DNA of 63,881 nt from a virus. The position numbers were made by a program, and so were the translations under genes. Shown piece by piece: positions 27,384 to 34,301 of this stretch (its first letter is position 1; each line of letters begins with the position of its first letter). The stretch covers positions 1-63,881 of the IMG/VR virus record IMGVR_UViG_3300017963_000283. One strand, written 5' to 3'. The notes beneath the pieces are model-generated. The model saw nothing but the letters and a program-made list of their open reading frames with translations. It was not told where the DNA came from and searched no databases.

Positions 27384-27544
27384 TTCTTCTCCTTCCGTGG
27401 CCTGCCGCCGCGCTTGCCGTTTTCACGGGCTGCTTGGCGCTTGGCCTCTGATGTTGACTGCCCACCCTTGCGGCCACCGATGGCGGCAAAGTGGCGGGCG
27501 ATGTCGGCCTCTGAAATTTCGTTGTGGCAGTGGGGACAGATCAT
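27380..27544 (-). CDS. Small basic protein with CxxC and AT-hook-like tail
   Basis: 54 residues from ATG at 27544, chosen because it forms a 4-base overlap with the upstream gene; the longer open frame upstream is not needed. MICPHCHNEI gives a single CxxC; the tail GGRKGGQS...GKRGGRPRKEKK resembles an AT-hook (GRPRK), suggesting DNA binding. Confidence 0.6.
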   Translation of the reverse strand: MICPHCHNEISEADIARHFAAIGGRKGGQSTSEAKRQAARENGKRGGRPRKEKK

Positions 27545-27804
27545 AACGCCTCCACTAATCGCTTGAACATCTTGTTTGCATATGATCGGGAATAGAATCC
27601 GGCTACATAATCCACTCCGGCAAGGCTCGTACCTGCACACCAAGTTCCTCCATCTCTCGGCATATCTCCCGGCATTGCCGAGTAAACCTGTCTGTTTTCG
27701 TAAGAAATGCGGATTACCGTTCGTTTACCGTCCTCGCGTTGGAGGAGTTGGTAGCCATTAATTTCTTTGATTACGTCATAAAATTTTTCACCGTCGGTAT
27801 ACAT
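27541..27804 (-). CDS. Small hypothetical protein, minus operon
   Basis: 87 residues with an AGGAGGT-type site upstream on the minus strand. Mixed alpha/beta sequence with no recognisable motif (GYQLLQREDGKRTVIRI). Second gene of the operon. Function unknown; early-type operons of this size often carry host-takeover or anti-defence proteins. Confidence 0.6.
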   Translation of the reverse strand: MYTDGEKFYDVIKEINGYQLLQREDGKRTVIRISYENRQVYSAMPGDMPRDGGTWCAGTSLAGVDYVAGFYSRSYANKMFKRLVEAL

Positions 27805-27826
27805 GAGAACCTCCTCTGGTCTGTTC

Positions 27827-28093
27827 TTAGTAGCCCCTCATCTTTCTTTCGAGGCCGAATTGCCAGACTCGACGAGCGTTGCGTTCGCTCCTGGTTTCAG
27901 AGTCATATTTGCCGCTCAGCGCACGAGGTTGAGTTTGGCCGGGGGCTTCGATGGCCCAAGCTGCTGCAACTGCTTCTTGCTGCGGATAACCTTCCCGCAG
28001 CAGTTGGCGGATGGTATCCATTTGATTGTTCTTTTCAGCCTTCAATTCTCTAAATCTCTCATTTGCCGTCTTTCTTTCTTCGTTCTTCATCAT
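27827..28093 (-). CDS. First gene of minus operon, apparently leaderless
   Basis: 88 residues from the first of two tandem ATGs (28093 and 28090). The -10 element ends six bases before this ATG, so transcription should begin at or next to the start codon and no ribosome site can exist. Product is highly charged and helical (MMKNEERKTANERFRELKAE), with QLLREGYPQQEAVAAAWAIE, ending in a basic tail. The longer 117-codon frame would begin upstream of the promoter and is unlikely. Function unknown. Confidence 0.65.
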   Translation of the reverse strand: MMKNEERKTANERFRELKAEKNNQMDTIRQLLREGYPQQEAVAAAWAIEAPGQTQPRALSGKYDSETRSERNARRVWQFGLERKMRGY

Positions 28094-28099
28094 ATCTAT

Positions 28100-28128
28100 A
28101 TGATACCCAATGCCGCTTAGGTTGTCAA
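28100..28128 (-). promoter_or_regulatory. Sigma70-type promoter of the minus operon
   Basis: On the minus strand: TTGACA (28128-28123), a 17-base spacer, TATCAT (28105-28100). A consensus -35 with optimal spacing makes it the strongest promoter I can see in the window. It lies about 60 bases from a GTTTCAC repeat array. Confidence 0.8.
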
Positions 28129-28141
28129 GCAAAAAATGTAC

Positions 28142-28156
28142 TTTTTTTGAAAAAAA
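28142..28156. repeat. A/T palindrome TTTTTTTGAAAAAAA (copy 1)
   Basis: An identical 15-base sequence occurs at 30156-30170, in front of the XRE regulator gene. Both lie in short intergenic gaps. A-tracts flanking a central G would bend DNA and could act as UP elements or a nucleoid-protein site. Confidence 0.55.
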
Positions 28157-28189
28157 ATTTAGGAGGCCGGCAACTGCCAATCGCGGGCC

Positions 28190-28227
28190 GTTTCACTGTT
28201 TCACCACGTTTCACAATTTGGTGAAAC
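28190..28227. promoter_or_regulatory. GTTTCAC repeat array, putative operator
   Basis: GTTTCAC occurs at 28190-28196, 28198-28204 and 28208-28214 in direct orientation, and GGTGAAAC at 28220-28227 is the inverted match of GTTTCACC (28198-28205). It sits between the minus operon promoter and the first plus-strand early gene, so a repressor or activator could control both directions from here. Sites are seen; binding is inferred. Confidence 0.6.
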
Positions 28228-28258
28228 CTTGCCGAATAGTGAACAGCCCGACACTACC

Positions 28259-29473
28259 ATGAACCACCCTAAATGTATCGTCTGCGGGTCGCTGGATACC
28301 ATCAATGCCAAAGTTGACCCACACATCCCCCGTTGTAAAAAGCACAAGGACTACCACTTCTACCGCACATGTCCATCCTGCGGCAAAAAAGAGCTGGTAG
28401 CGCACGGCCACACCGACTCCCTGTGCAGGGAGTGCCACTTGCGGGGCCGTACCAAGCAGAAGCACCAGACCCGGGACGAGAATTGCTCTAAAAAGTTTCT
28501 GAAGTTTCTCAGCAAGGCCAGGACCAGGCGGGAGCTGGAGGACCGCTTCGAGGAGCCGGACAAGCTGCTACAGCAGGACTATCCCGGCTACTCCCTGTTC
28601 CAGCAGCGCAATGAGTTTGGCGAGCCGATCTGGATTCTACTGCCGGTTGTCAATGACAAGATCGAGATCAAGCAGCGGGACTGGCGGTACGCCATTGGCG
28701 TAGATGACGAGAGCGATCTCGACCCATACCTTTCGGTGCAACTGCCCAACTCTTTCGTTGACGGCAGGATTCGCATCGTGCCGATCTTTGACGTTCACCT
28801 CGGCCATGTGGCGCATAGAAAAGAGAAGTTCCTGAGTTATCTGCGCTGGATTGAAGAGAATCCTAACATCTATGTAATTCTCGGCGGTGACATTATGGAA
28901 AACGCGTTGGACGATGGCCGGGGCATGTCCTACGAAAGCACGAATCCTCAATCACAGATAGACTTGTGTGAAAAGCTGCTGAGCCGCATCGCCCATAAGA
29001 TACTCTGTTCAACTGTCGGTAATCATGAATGGCGCACGTACAAGAAGTCGGGCATCGACCCGATGCGATTCTTGTGTTCCCGGCTCGAAATACCCTATTT
29101 TGACGGTCCGGTGTTTATGTCGGTTTCAGCCAATTCATATACGTGGCTGTTCTACATCTTCCACGGGCGCAGCAACGCACAGACCAAGGGCGGAAAACTG
29201 AATGCGGCACAAGCTGCCAAGCGATTCACGGGCCTGATTCACTTTCTCGTCTCGGGACACACCCATGACCCACAAGTCAACCCAGAGACGCTAATCAGCA
29301 TCGACTACGAGCATGCTAGGTTGAAATATACAACTCAATGGACGGTAGTTGCCCAGAGTTTCTTAGGCTGGAAAAACACCTATGCCTACCGCGCTGGCTA
29401 TCCACCGCCGGGGCGGGGTGGGGTGACAATGGAAGTATTTGACAATGGCGAGTATAGAGCAACGCTGAAATAG
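28259..29473 (+). CDS. Calcineurin-like metallophosphoesterase with zinc-ribbon N-terminus
   Basis: About 404 residues from ATG 28259 (TTG 28229 is a possible earlier start). N-terminal Cys pairs (CIVCG, CPSCG, CRECH) look like zinc ribbons. The phosphoesterase part carries FDVHLGH, GGDIMEN, GNHEWR, a FHGRS segment and GHTHD, the metal ligands of the Mre11/calcineurin fold. It probably cleaves phosphodiesters in nucleic acid or nucleotides; the zinc ribbons favour nucleic acid. First gene of the plus-strand early block, next to the GTTTCAC array. Confidence 0.85.
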   Translation: MNHPKCIVCGSLDTINAKVDPHIPRCKKHKDYHFYRTCPSCGKKELVAHGHTDSLCRECHLRGRTKQKHQTRDENCSKKFLKFLSKARTRRELEDRFEEPDKLLQQDYPGYSLFQQRNEFGEPIWILLPVVNDKIEIKQRDWRYAIGVDDESDLDPYLSVQLPNSFVDGRIRIVPIFDVHLGHVAHRKEKFLSYLRWIEENPNIYVILGGDIMENALDDGRGMSYESTNPQSQIDLCEKLLSRIAHKILCSTVGNHEWRTYKKSGIDPMRFLCSRLEIPYFDGPVFMSVSANSYTWLFYIFHGRSNAQTKGGKLNAAQAAKRFTGLIHFLVSGHTHDPQVNPETLISIDYEHARLKYTTQWTVVAQSFLGWKNTYAYRAGYPPPGRGGVTMEVFDNGEYRATLK

Positions 29474-29510
29474 GGTCGTGCATTGCTTCCACTACCCATT
29501 TAATAACTAC

Positions 29511-29546
29511 ATTACCTATAAACGGTGCAACTGGATTACCTATAAA
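29511..29546 (+). repeat. Two direct repeats ATTACCTATAAA
   Basis: Perfect 12-base copies at 29511-29522 and 29535-29546, separated by 12 bases (24-base period, about two helical turns). The second ends on the A of the next gene's ATG. No ribosome site precedes that ATG. An operator or iteron pair is plausible. Confidence 0.6.
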
Positions 29547-29788
29547 TGAGCAAGCTGCAAATAGCCGTGATCCGGCTGGACGATACCCAGTGGCACGGCG
29601 ACTGGACCGACTGCCCAGAACTACTGGAGCCGGACACCTGCTATGCCGTGGGCTTCCTGGTGTACCAGGACGACGACAAGGTGGTGCTGTCCGGTGTAGC
29701 CAGTGAGACAGGCAAGCATGCCGGGGTCTGTGTCATTCCGCGAGGGGCGGTGCAGGAAATAGAGGAGGTGTGCCTTGGAGCAGTCTGA
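29546..29788 (+). CDS. Small acidic hypothetical protein (80 aa)
   Basis: Compact acidic protein (IRLDDTQWHGDWTDCPELLE; FLVYQDDDKVVLSGVASETG) with no known motif. No clear Shine-Dalgarno sequence; the direct repeat pair covers its start region. It overlaps the next frame by 14 bases. Confidence 0.55.
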   Translation: MSKLQIAVIRLDDTQWHGDWTDCPELLEPDTCYAVGFLVYQDDDKVVLSGVASETGKHAGVCVIPRGAVQEIEEVCLGAV

Positions 29789-29969
29789 GATATTTAGCCA
29801 GGTGATAGCCGATCTGCAGGACAGGGACCAGCTGGGCTGGAAGAACTACCGCAGGGAACTGACGGCAGATACCTATGACGACCCGTTAAAAGAAGCCTAC
29901 GAGGAGGCGCTGGACCTGGCTGTCTACTTGAAGTGCGCCATACTGCAGCGACAAAACGATGAGACTTGA
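29775..29969 (+). CDS. Small hypothetical protein (64 aa)
   Basis: TTG start with GGAGG upstream. Helical sequence (GWKNYRRELTADTYDDPLKE) whose pattern ...YEEALDLAVYLKCAILQR resembles a short MazG-like or related phage early protein, but it is too short to assign. Overlaps the next frame by 11 bases. Confidence 0.55.
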   Translation: MEQSEIFSQVIADLQDRDQLGWKNYRRELTADTYDDPLKEAYEEALDLAVYLKCAILQRQNDET

Positions 29970-30141
29970 CGATCACCCCGGCTGGAAGTGCGTAGAGACT
30001 GCCGTTATCATGGTGTTTGCGCTGGTGTTTCTCTACCTGAATGCCAGCCACTTTGATGCAACTGAATGGGAGACCATGAAGGAGCTCTTGATCGTTGGGC
30101 TTGCGCTGCGGCTGATCGGTCGGGCCAAGCTCAAGCACTAA
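29959..30141 (+). CDS. Small membrane protein (60 aa)
   Basis: One clear membrane span (VIMVFALVFLYLNASHF) and a second hydrophobic segment (LLIVGLALRLIG) with a basic C-terminus. Follows the previous gene with overlap. Function unknown. Confidence 0.5.
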   Translation: MRLDDHPGWKCVETAVIMVFALVFLYLNASHFDATEWETMKELLIVGLALRLIGRAKLKH

Positions 30142-30155
30142 ATCCTACCTAATAT

Positions 30156-30170
30156 TTTTTTTGAAAAAAA
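30156..30170. repeat. A/T palindrome TTTTTTTGAAAAAAA (copy 2)
   Basis: Identical to 28142-28156. A -10-like TATACT follows at 30192-30197, but no good -35 lies at the right distance, so this element may supply upstream binding for the regulator promoter. Confidence 0.5.
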
Positions 30171-30209
30171 CTGTTTACAATCTGTCCGGCTTATACTAAA
30201 GTCTATTTT

Positions 30210-30443
30210 GTGAACAGCAAAGTTCAAAAGAACTCACCTTTACGACGTGCTCGACGCAAGCGCGGGCTGACTCAATTTCAGGTGGCAGTTGAAACTGAGT
30301 TGAGCGTCGGAACTATTCATTATATCGAAAACGGTATCACTCGGAACGGCTCCAACATCAAAACGGTTGCTGATTATCTGGGTGTTGATATGGATACCGT
30401 TTTGGATTGGCACGAATCCATTGATGCTGAGAATGCGGCATGA
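30210..30443 (+). CDS. XRE-family HTH regulator
   Basis: 77 residues, GTG start. The middle (LTQFQVAVETELSVGTIHYI) is a Cro/C1-type helix-turn-helix, ending ENGITRNGSNIKTVADYLGV. The size fits a Cro-like repressor. It could bind the GTTTCAC array or the A/T palindromes, which bracket this region; no evidence shows which. No integrase or larger C1-type repressor accompanies it, so it does not by itself indicate lysogeny. Confidence 0.8.
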   Translation: MNSKVQKNSPLRRARRKRGLTQFQVAVETELSVGTIHYIENGITRNGSNIKTVADYLGVDMDTVLDWHESIDAENAA

Positions 30444-30715
30444 AGGCTGTTCCTGGACTATTCAAATACAATTTGACATCGGGAGCATCTACAGTAGATA
30501 GGTTTATCTTGACTCAACGACAAGTATTCGAACTCGTCAACAGCATGAGAGACGGTGCAGCCAAAGACGCCAGACGCCGCCGCGAATGCAGCACCAGCAT
30601 TGTTCGTGCTTTCCACAACGGCGGCTATGTCAGCTTTGATGAGGCGGCAATGATGCTGCTGGACAAGGCTGGGCTGACGCTGCGTGAGTACCACGCATGG
30701 AGGGCAAGTAAATGA
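30440..30715 (+). CDS. Small hypothetical protein (91 aa)
   Basis: ATGA overlap with the XRE gene. Mostly helical (RQVFELVNSMRDGAAKDARR; AMMLLDKAGLTLREYHAW). No domain recognised; basic patches allow nucleic-acid binding. Likely co-regulated with the XRE protein. Confidence 0.55.
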   Translation: MKAVPGLFKYNLTSGASTVDRFILTQRQVFELVNSMRDGAAKDARRRRECSTSIVRAFHNGGYVSFDEAAMMLLDKAGLTLREYHAWRASK

Positions 30716-30882
30716 AGCGGCTGTTTATGTGGCTGCTGTTCGGCTTATATCCAGTTCGCTGCAGCTGGTGCGGCAAGCACATCCGCTGGAGCACCGTCAG
30801 TCACTCCCACGGCATCTGCGAGAGATGCGCTGAGGAGTTGATGGAAGCCTACCGGGAGCCGGTATACGGAGATGCGGCATGA
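30712..30882 (+). CDS. Small Cys4 zinc-finger-like protein (56 aa)
   Basis: ATGA overlaps on both sides. Hydrophobic start (MKRLFMWLLFGLYPV) followed by CSWCGKHIRW and GICERCAEEL, four Cys in two CxxC pairs, i.e. a zinc ribbon. Function unknown. Confidence 0.6.
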   Translation: MKRLFMWLLFGLYPVRCSWCGKHIRWSTVSHSHGICERCAEELMEAYREPVYGDAA

Positions 30883-31058
30883 CTGAACGACATAAAAGCA
30901 AACGAGATTTGCAAATTGACACAGAGACTCAGTCTTACTTTCGCTATTGGCGTTGGCTTGTTTCCAGTACAGCGACAAAGCAGGAGTTTCAGACGAGCTC
31001 CAATTATTATCCAATTTGCGTACCAAATCGACGCAATCTTTCCGGACAACAAAAATGA
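30879..31058 (+). CDS. Small basic hypothetical protein (59 aa)
   Basis: Begins with an ATGA overlap and ends with another (next ATG at 31055), which supports it over the overlapping frame. Basic, aromatic product (SYFRYWRWLVSSTATKQEFQ). No family recognised. Confidence 0.5.
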   Translation: MTERHKSKRDLQIDTETQSYFRYWRWLVSSTATKQEFQTSSNYYPICVPNRRNLSGQQK

Positions 31059-31306
31059 CTGAGCACGAAGGGCAAGCATACCAGGACAGTTTAGCCAATC
31101 TCGAGAACATGCTGGGCATCCGCGAAGAGTGCAGCCACAACTGCTGCGTCTGTGGCCGGGAGACATACCACGAGCCTGATATGTATGGCGACTACTATTG
31201 CAGCGCGGTCTGCTACACCAAAGACACGGGCATCAAGATCACATGCCTGGACTGTGGCAAGCAGAACTGCCGCTGCTGCTGGGAGGATTTCTTTAACGGA
31301 GTTTAA
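31055..31306 (+). CDS. Cys-rich small protein (83 aa)
   Basis: ATG 31055 (MTEHEGQAYQDSL) is favoured by its ATGA overlap over the earlier start at 30947. Contains CSHNCCVCGRE, YYCSAVCY and CLDCGKQNCRCC: ten or more Cys, probably two zinc sites. It might bind nucleic acid or protein. Unknown function. Confidence 0.55.
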   Translation: MTEHEGQAYQDSLANLENMLGIREECSHNCCVCGRETYHEPDMYGDYYCSAVCYTKDTGIKITCLDCGKQNCRCCWEDFFNGV

Positions 31307-31328
31307 GTTTGGCCCTGGTAAGTCATGT

Positions 31329-31589
31329 GTGAAGTTGATTCAAACAAAGGAGTATCCAGCGTTGATTAAGGAAAAATGGGTAGTACCACAACCAAAATCC
31401 ACCGGATGTTTCGGTGGTCCAGGGCCAATGACTGATTATGCAGACCAGCAATTTCTCGCTGCCTACCAAGTACACCACTCCTACAGCGAGAGCAGGGGCC
31501 GGGACAGCAGTTTCCTCCTTCCTGCTGTCCTGGTCTACCTGGTCTACGTCTACTGCTGGTGCTTAGCCTGGGGGTGGCCGAATGCTTAG
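31329..31589 (+). CDS. Hypothetical membrane protein (86 aa)
   Basis: The GTG at 31329 is the best start I can see; the open frame extends further upstream but overlaps the Cys-rich gene out of frame. Soluble N-terminus (KEYPALIKEKWVVPQPKSTG), then a C-terminal membrane span (LLPAVLVYLVYVYCWCLAW). Unknown. Confidence 0.45.
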   Translation: MKLIQTKEYPALIKEKWVVPQPKSTGCFGGPGPMTDYADQQFLAAYQVHHSYSESRGRDSSFLLPAVLVYLVYVYCWCLAWGWPNA

Positions 31590-31692
31590 CTGGATTGTAG
31601 CTTTTATCGCGTTCTGGACGTTTGAATTTGCTTTTGCCTGCTTCATGGGCGGCTTGCTGAAGCAAGCACGGGAGGCGCAGTGTCGCAGCTAG
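31582..31692 (+). CDS. Tiny membrane protein (36 aa)
   Basis: ATG overlaps the previous stop by 8 bases. Product MLSWIVAFIAFWTFEFAFAC and a basic tail: one membrane span. Overlaps the next gene's GTG. Role unknown. Confidence 0.4.
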   Translation: MLSWIVAFIAFWTFEFAFACFMGGLLKQAREAQCRS

Positions 31693-31934
31693 CGCAACAG
31701 CTACAGCCAGAGCGGGAATGGCGCGAGACTTGGCCGCCGGTGGCGCTGCACAAGTCTGATCCGAGGTACTGGCACTGGAAGGGTGTATTCCCCCCCGAGG
31801 TGCATTGTGAAACCAACCTTGGAATGCTTCGGGGCATTCAACTGGATAATCATTTCTATGAGTGCCATGAATGGAACGGACGTTACTGGCGCCGGTTTCG
31901 CAACTGGCACTACATCATGGATTACAACCGATGA
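31680..31934 (+). CDS. Small Trp/His-rich hypothetical protein (84 aa)
   Basis: GTG start with GGGAGG upstream. Unusual richness in Trp, Tyr and His (WRETWPPVALHKSDPRYWHW; WRRFRNWHYIMDY). No family recognised. ATGA overlap with the next gene. Confidence 0.5.
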   Translation: MSQLAQQLQPEREWRETWPPVALHKSDPRYWHWKGVFPPEVHCETNLGMLRGIQLDNHFYECHEWNGRYWRRFRNWHYIMDYNR

Positions 31935-32128
31935 GTTTTTCGGACTACATAAAACGAGTTTTCAGGTGTGAGGACGAGATAGTAAACGAGCGCATCGAGA
32001 GCGGGCGCCAGCATCTCATCGAGCAGGGCATGGACCCACACTACCGCTACAGGCCGGAGGCCGTGGTCGGTGGCTGGTGTGAGCGGTGCGGTGAGTTGAT
32101 TTGCGAGTGCGAGGAGGAGCGGCTTTGA
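31931..32128 (+). CDS. Small zinc-ribbon protein (65 aa)
   Basis: ATG 31931 preferred by ATGA overlap. Basic-acidic helix followed by WCERCGELICECEEE, a Cys4 cluster. Unknown function; one of many small Cys proteins in this early region. Confidence 0.5.
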   Translation: MSFSDYIKRVFRCEDEIVNERIESGRQHLIEQGMDPHYRYRPEAVVGGWCERCGELICECEEERL

Positions 32129-32358
32129 CATCGCATATTCTATATGACGAGGAAGAGGGAATGGCTTGCCTTTATTGTCCTGATTCTGGCTGGGTATATG
32201 GACCGGTGTTTTACGACGATTTGGTGGAAGATGGAGATGATGCACAGCAAGTCGCCGGCCAGTTTCTAGAATTTTGCAAGCCGATTGATCCACGTTCTTA
32301 CGGACTCAAGGAATTGATCCGACAGTACAACCAATTCTTAGAGGTTTATGAGAAATGA
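32125..32358 (+). CDS. Small acidic hypothetical protein (77 aa)
   Basis: TTG at 32125 is preferred because GAGGAGGAG precedes it and it overlaps the previous stop by 4 bases. Product is acidic (YDDLVEDGDDAQQVAGQFLE) with two Cys. No family recognised. Confidence 0.5.
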   Translation: MTSHILYDEEEGMACLYCPDSGWVYGPVFYDDLVEDGDDAQQVAGQFLEFCKPIDPRSYGLKELIRQYNQFLEVYEK

Positions 32359-32651
32359 CCTGGGAGGACTTTTTGCGCACCAAGCCATGTCTCAAGTGTG
32401 GCAGTTGGCCGGTAGAGCTAGCGCATATTCACGGCTTGGTCAGTCCCAAGACCGACCAAGTTATGCCACGGCGTAAAGGCTTGGCTAGGTTCGCAGCTAT
32501 CCCGCTCTGTCCGGGCTGTCATAGGACAGGCAAGGACAGCATACACCGGCTGGGCGAGGATGAGTTTTTTCGGCAACTGGGGCGCCACCAGTGCTATGTG
32601 TTTCAGAAGCTGGTGGGTTACTTGGCTGAGTACAAAGGATGGGCAACATGA
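32355..32651 (+). CDS. Putative HNH-like nuclease (DUF968-like)
   Basis: 98 residues. CLKCG, an internal AHIHG, and CPGCHRTGKDSIHRLGEDEF match the zinc-bound HNH-type DUF968/Ref-like phage proteins implicated in recombination. The His and Cys ligands are all present. Near the SSB-like and exonuclease genes, which agrees with a DNA role. Activity not demonstrable from sequence. Confidence 0.65.
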   Translation: MTWEDFLRTKPCLKCGSWPVELAHIHGLVSPKTDQVMPRRKGLARFAAIPLCPGCHRTGKDSIHRLGEDEFFRQLGRHQCYVFQKLVGYLAEYKGWAT

Positions 32652-32666
32652 GAGAGGAGATAAGCA

Positions 32667-33077
32667 ATGAGAGAAAGTGATTTTTTCCCAAGCGATTTTA
32701 TCAAGGCAGATGATCTGGGAAACAGGGAAGTAACACTGACCATCAACTCGGTGGCGCGTGAGGAGTTCAACGACAACGGGCGTAAGGACTACAAGCCGGT
32801 TGTTAGCTTCAAGAAGACGGACAAGCGGCTGGTGCTCAACCGCACCAACTTCCGCACCATAGCCGATATGCATGGAGAGGACACCGACGAGTGGAGCGGT
32901 AAGCCGATCACCATCTACAGGACGCAAGTTGATTTCCGCGGCAAGCAGGTCAAGGCAATTCGGGTCAAGCTGGACGAGCCACAGCAGGCAGAAGAGGCAT
33001 GGCCGGAGGATCCGCCGGTAGATGAGCCGGACGGGTTGGACATCGACAGTATTACCGATGATGACATTCCTTTCTAA
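32667..33077 (+). CDS. SSB-like single-stranded DNA-binding protein
   Basis: 136 residues. OB-fold-like strands (NREVTLTINSVAREEF; GKPITIYRTQVDFRGKQVKA) followed by an acidic tail ending DSITDDDIPF, like the C-terminal DDIPF tip of SSBs that recruits partner proteins. Right beside nuclease genes, as in phage recombination modules. Confidence 0.75.
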   Translation: MRESDFFPSDFIKADDLGNREVTLTINSVAREEFNDNGRKDYKPVVSFKKTDKRLVLNRTNFRTIADMHGEDTDEWSGKPITIYRTQVDFRGKQVKAIRVKLDEPQQAEEAWPEDPPVDEPDGLDIDSITDDDIPF

Positions 33078-33086
33078 CGACATGAC

Positions 33087-33398
33087 ATGCGCAGGAAGCT
33101 GTCTAATAAAGGGATTTGTGGGTTTTTGCGGGACACAGCTCGGCTTTACAACTTCGAGGAGTTTTCGTTTCTCAGCTGTGGCTGCATCTACTACAAAGTC
33201 ACCGGCAAGGCTGGCCGCTGGACCAGCTGTCACCGCAAGGACTGCGGCAGGTTGGATGCACCACGGACTTGCGCTTGCGGCTTAAATGAGGAGTTGACGT
33301 TGCAGACACTATCAGCGCACAGGCTGGGCGATGCGGTACAAGTGGAAAAGCTGAGGCAGCAGCGACGGCAGCACTACGAGGAGTGCGGGAGGGAGTGA
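33087..33398 (+). CDS. Cys-rich hypothetical protein (103 aa)
   Basis: Contains LSCGCIYYKV, CHRKDCGRL and CACGLNE, several Cys/His pairs suggesting zinc binding, then a charged helix with Arg/Gln. No recognised family; may be a nucleic-acid accessory factor. Overlaps the next GTG. Confidence 0.5.
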   Translation: MRRKLSNKGICGFLRDTARLYNFEEFSFLSCGCIYYKVTGKAGRWTSCHRKDCGRLDAPRTCACGLNEELTLQTLSAHRLGDAVQVEKLRQQRRQHYEECGRE

Positions 33399-33640
33399 AG
33401 TTGGTGAACATACAGCAACTTAGATATGAAAACGAAGCCCTTCGCAAAGAGCGGCATGAAGGATTTCTGGTTCGAGATGAATTGCGCAGCATTATCCAAG
33501 AGCAGAAGCAGCGCATCAAGGAGCTGGAGAATGGGTTGATTTCCATTCGGAATCGATTATACCCCAATAGCCTTGGAGAATACGATTGGGTTGAGGCTCA
33601 AGATCTTATCACGCGGTTACTAGACGGAGAACAAAACTAA
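33395..33640 (+). CDS. Coiled-coil protein, copy A of a duplicated module
   Basis: 81 residues from GTG 33395 (GTGA overlap with previous stop, GGGAGGG upstream). Coiled-coil N-terminus, then the module NGLISIRNRLYPNSLGEYDW and VEAQDLITRLLDGEQ. Nearly the same module ends the protein at 35825-36340, so the two are recent paralogues. The stop overlaps the next ATG by one base. Confidence 0.55.
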   Translation: MKLVNIQQLRYENEALRKERHEGFLVRDELRSIIQEQKQRIKELENGLISIRNRLYPNSLGEYDWVEAQDLITRLLDGEQN

Positions 33641-34299
33641 TGCCAACCATACCCTACATCAACAAAGCGGGCCAGCGCATCCCCGGCGTAACGACTGTGC
33701 TAAATAACATCGGCTGGGGCAAGAATCCATTGATGTGGTGGGCTTGGAACGAGGGCCGCGAGGGCCGGGACTTCAGGGACACCAGTAAGAAGGCCTGTGA
33801 TGCAGGAACGATCTGTCATGCCATGATCGAGGCTGAACTGAAGGAGAGAGATGTTGAAGCAATTGCGGCAGCATTTGAAGCAGAAGCGGATGTGATGAAC
33901 AAGGCTGAGGCTGGTTACCTGTCCTATCTGGACTGGGCTGAAAACCAGCAGCTAACTGTAATCAAAACAGAGATACACCTGGTCAGCGAACAGCACCAGT
34001 TCGGCGGCACACCGGATGTAATAGCGCGGTACGGCGTGAACCGGAAGCTAATTATGCTGGACTTGAAAACCTCAAACAACATATACGAAACCATGTTATC
34101 CCAGCTGGCAGCCTACGAGCAGCTATGGCTCGAGAACGGCGGTGACAATCTGGACGGCGGCTTGCACCTGCTGCGGGTAGGTAAGGACCAGGCCAGTTTC
34201 CATCACCATTTCTGGCAGTCGCTGCTCGAGGGCTGGGAGACATTCCTGCACGCGCTGGAGCTGCACCGGCTGCAGAAAGAACTAAAGAGGATCATATAG
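33640..34299 (+). CDS. PD-(D/E)XK exonuclease
   Basis: 219 residues. Conserved GTICHAMIEAE (His and Glu), FGGTPDVIARYG (Asp), IMLDLKTSNN (D-x-K) and MLSQLAAYEQLWL (Gln) in order are the RecB/Cas4-like PD-(D/E)XK core. Phage enzymes of this class generate ssDNA ends for recombination, often with an SSB or annealing protein nearby; here an SSB-like gene lies 0.6 kb upstream. Confidence 0.85.
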   Translation: MPTIPYINKAGQRIPGVTTVLNNIGWGKNPLMWWAWNEGREGRDFRDTSKKACDAGTICHAMIEAELKERDVEAIAAAFEAEADVMNKAEAGYLSYLDWAENQQLTVIKTEIHLVSEQHQFGGTPDVIARYGVNRKLIMLDLKTSNNIYETMLSQLAAYEQLWLENGGDNLDGGLHLLRVGKDQASFHHHFWQSLLEGWETFLHALELHRLQKELKRII

Positions 34300-34301
34300 C
34301 A

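Noticed and set aside
30210-30443. XRE protein as evidence for a temperate phage
   Set aside because: Small Cro-like regulators also occur in virulent phages; no integrase, attachment site or CI-like repressor was recognised.
32418-33233. 271-codon minus-strand frame over SSB-like and HNH-like genes
   Set aside because: Overlaps several supported plus-strand genes with intact motifs; sequence has no recognisable fold.
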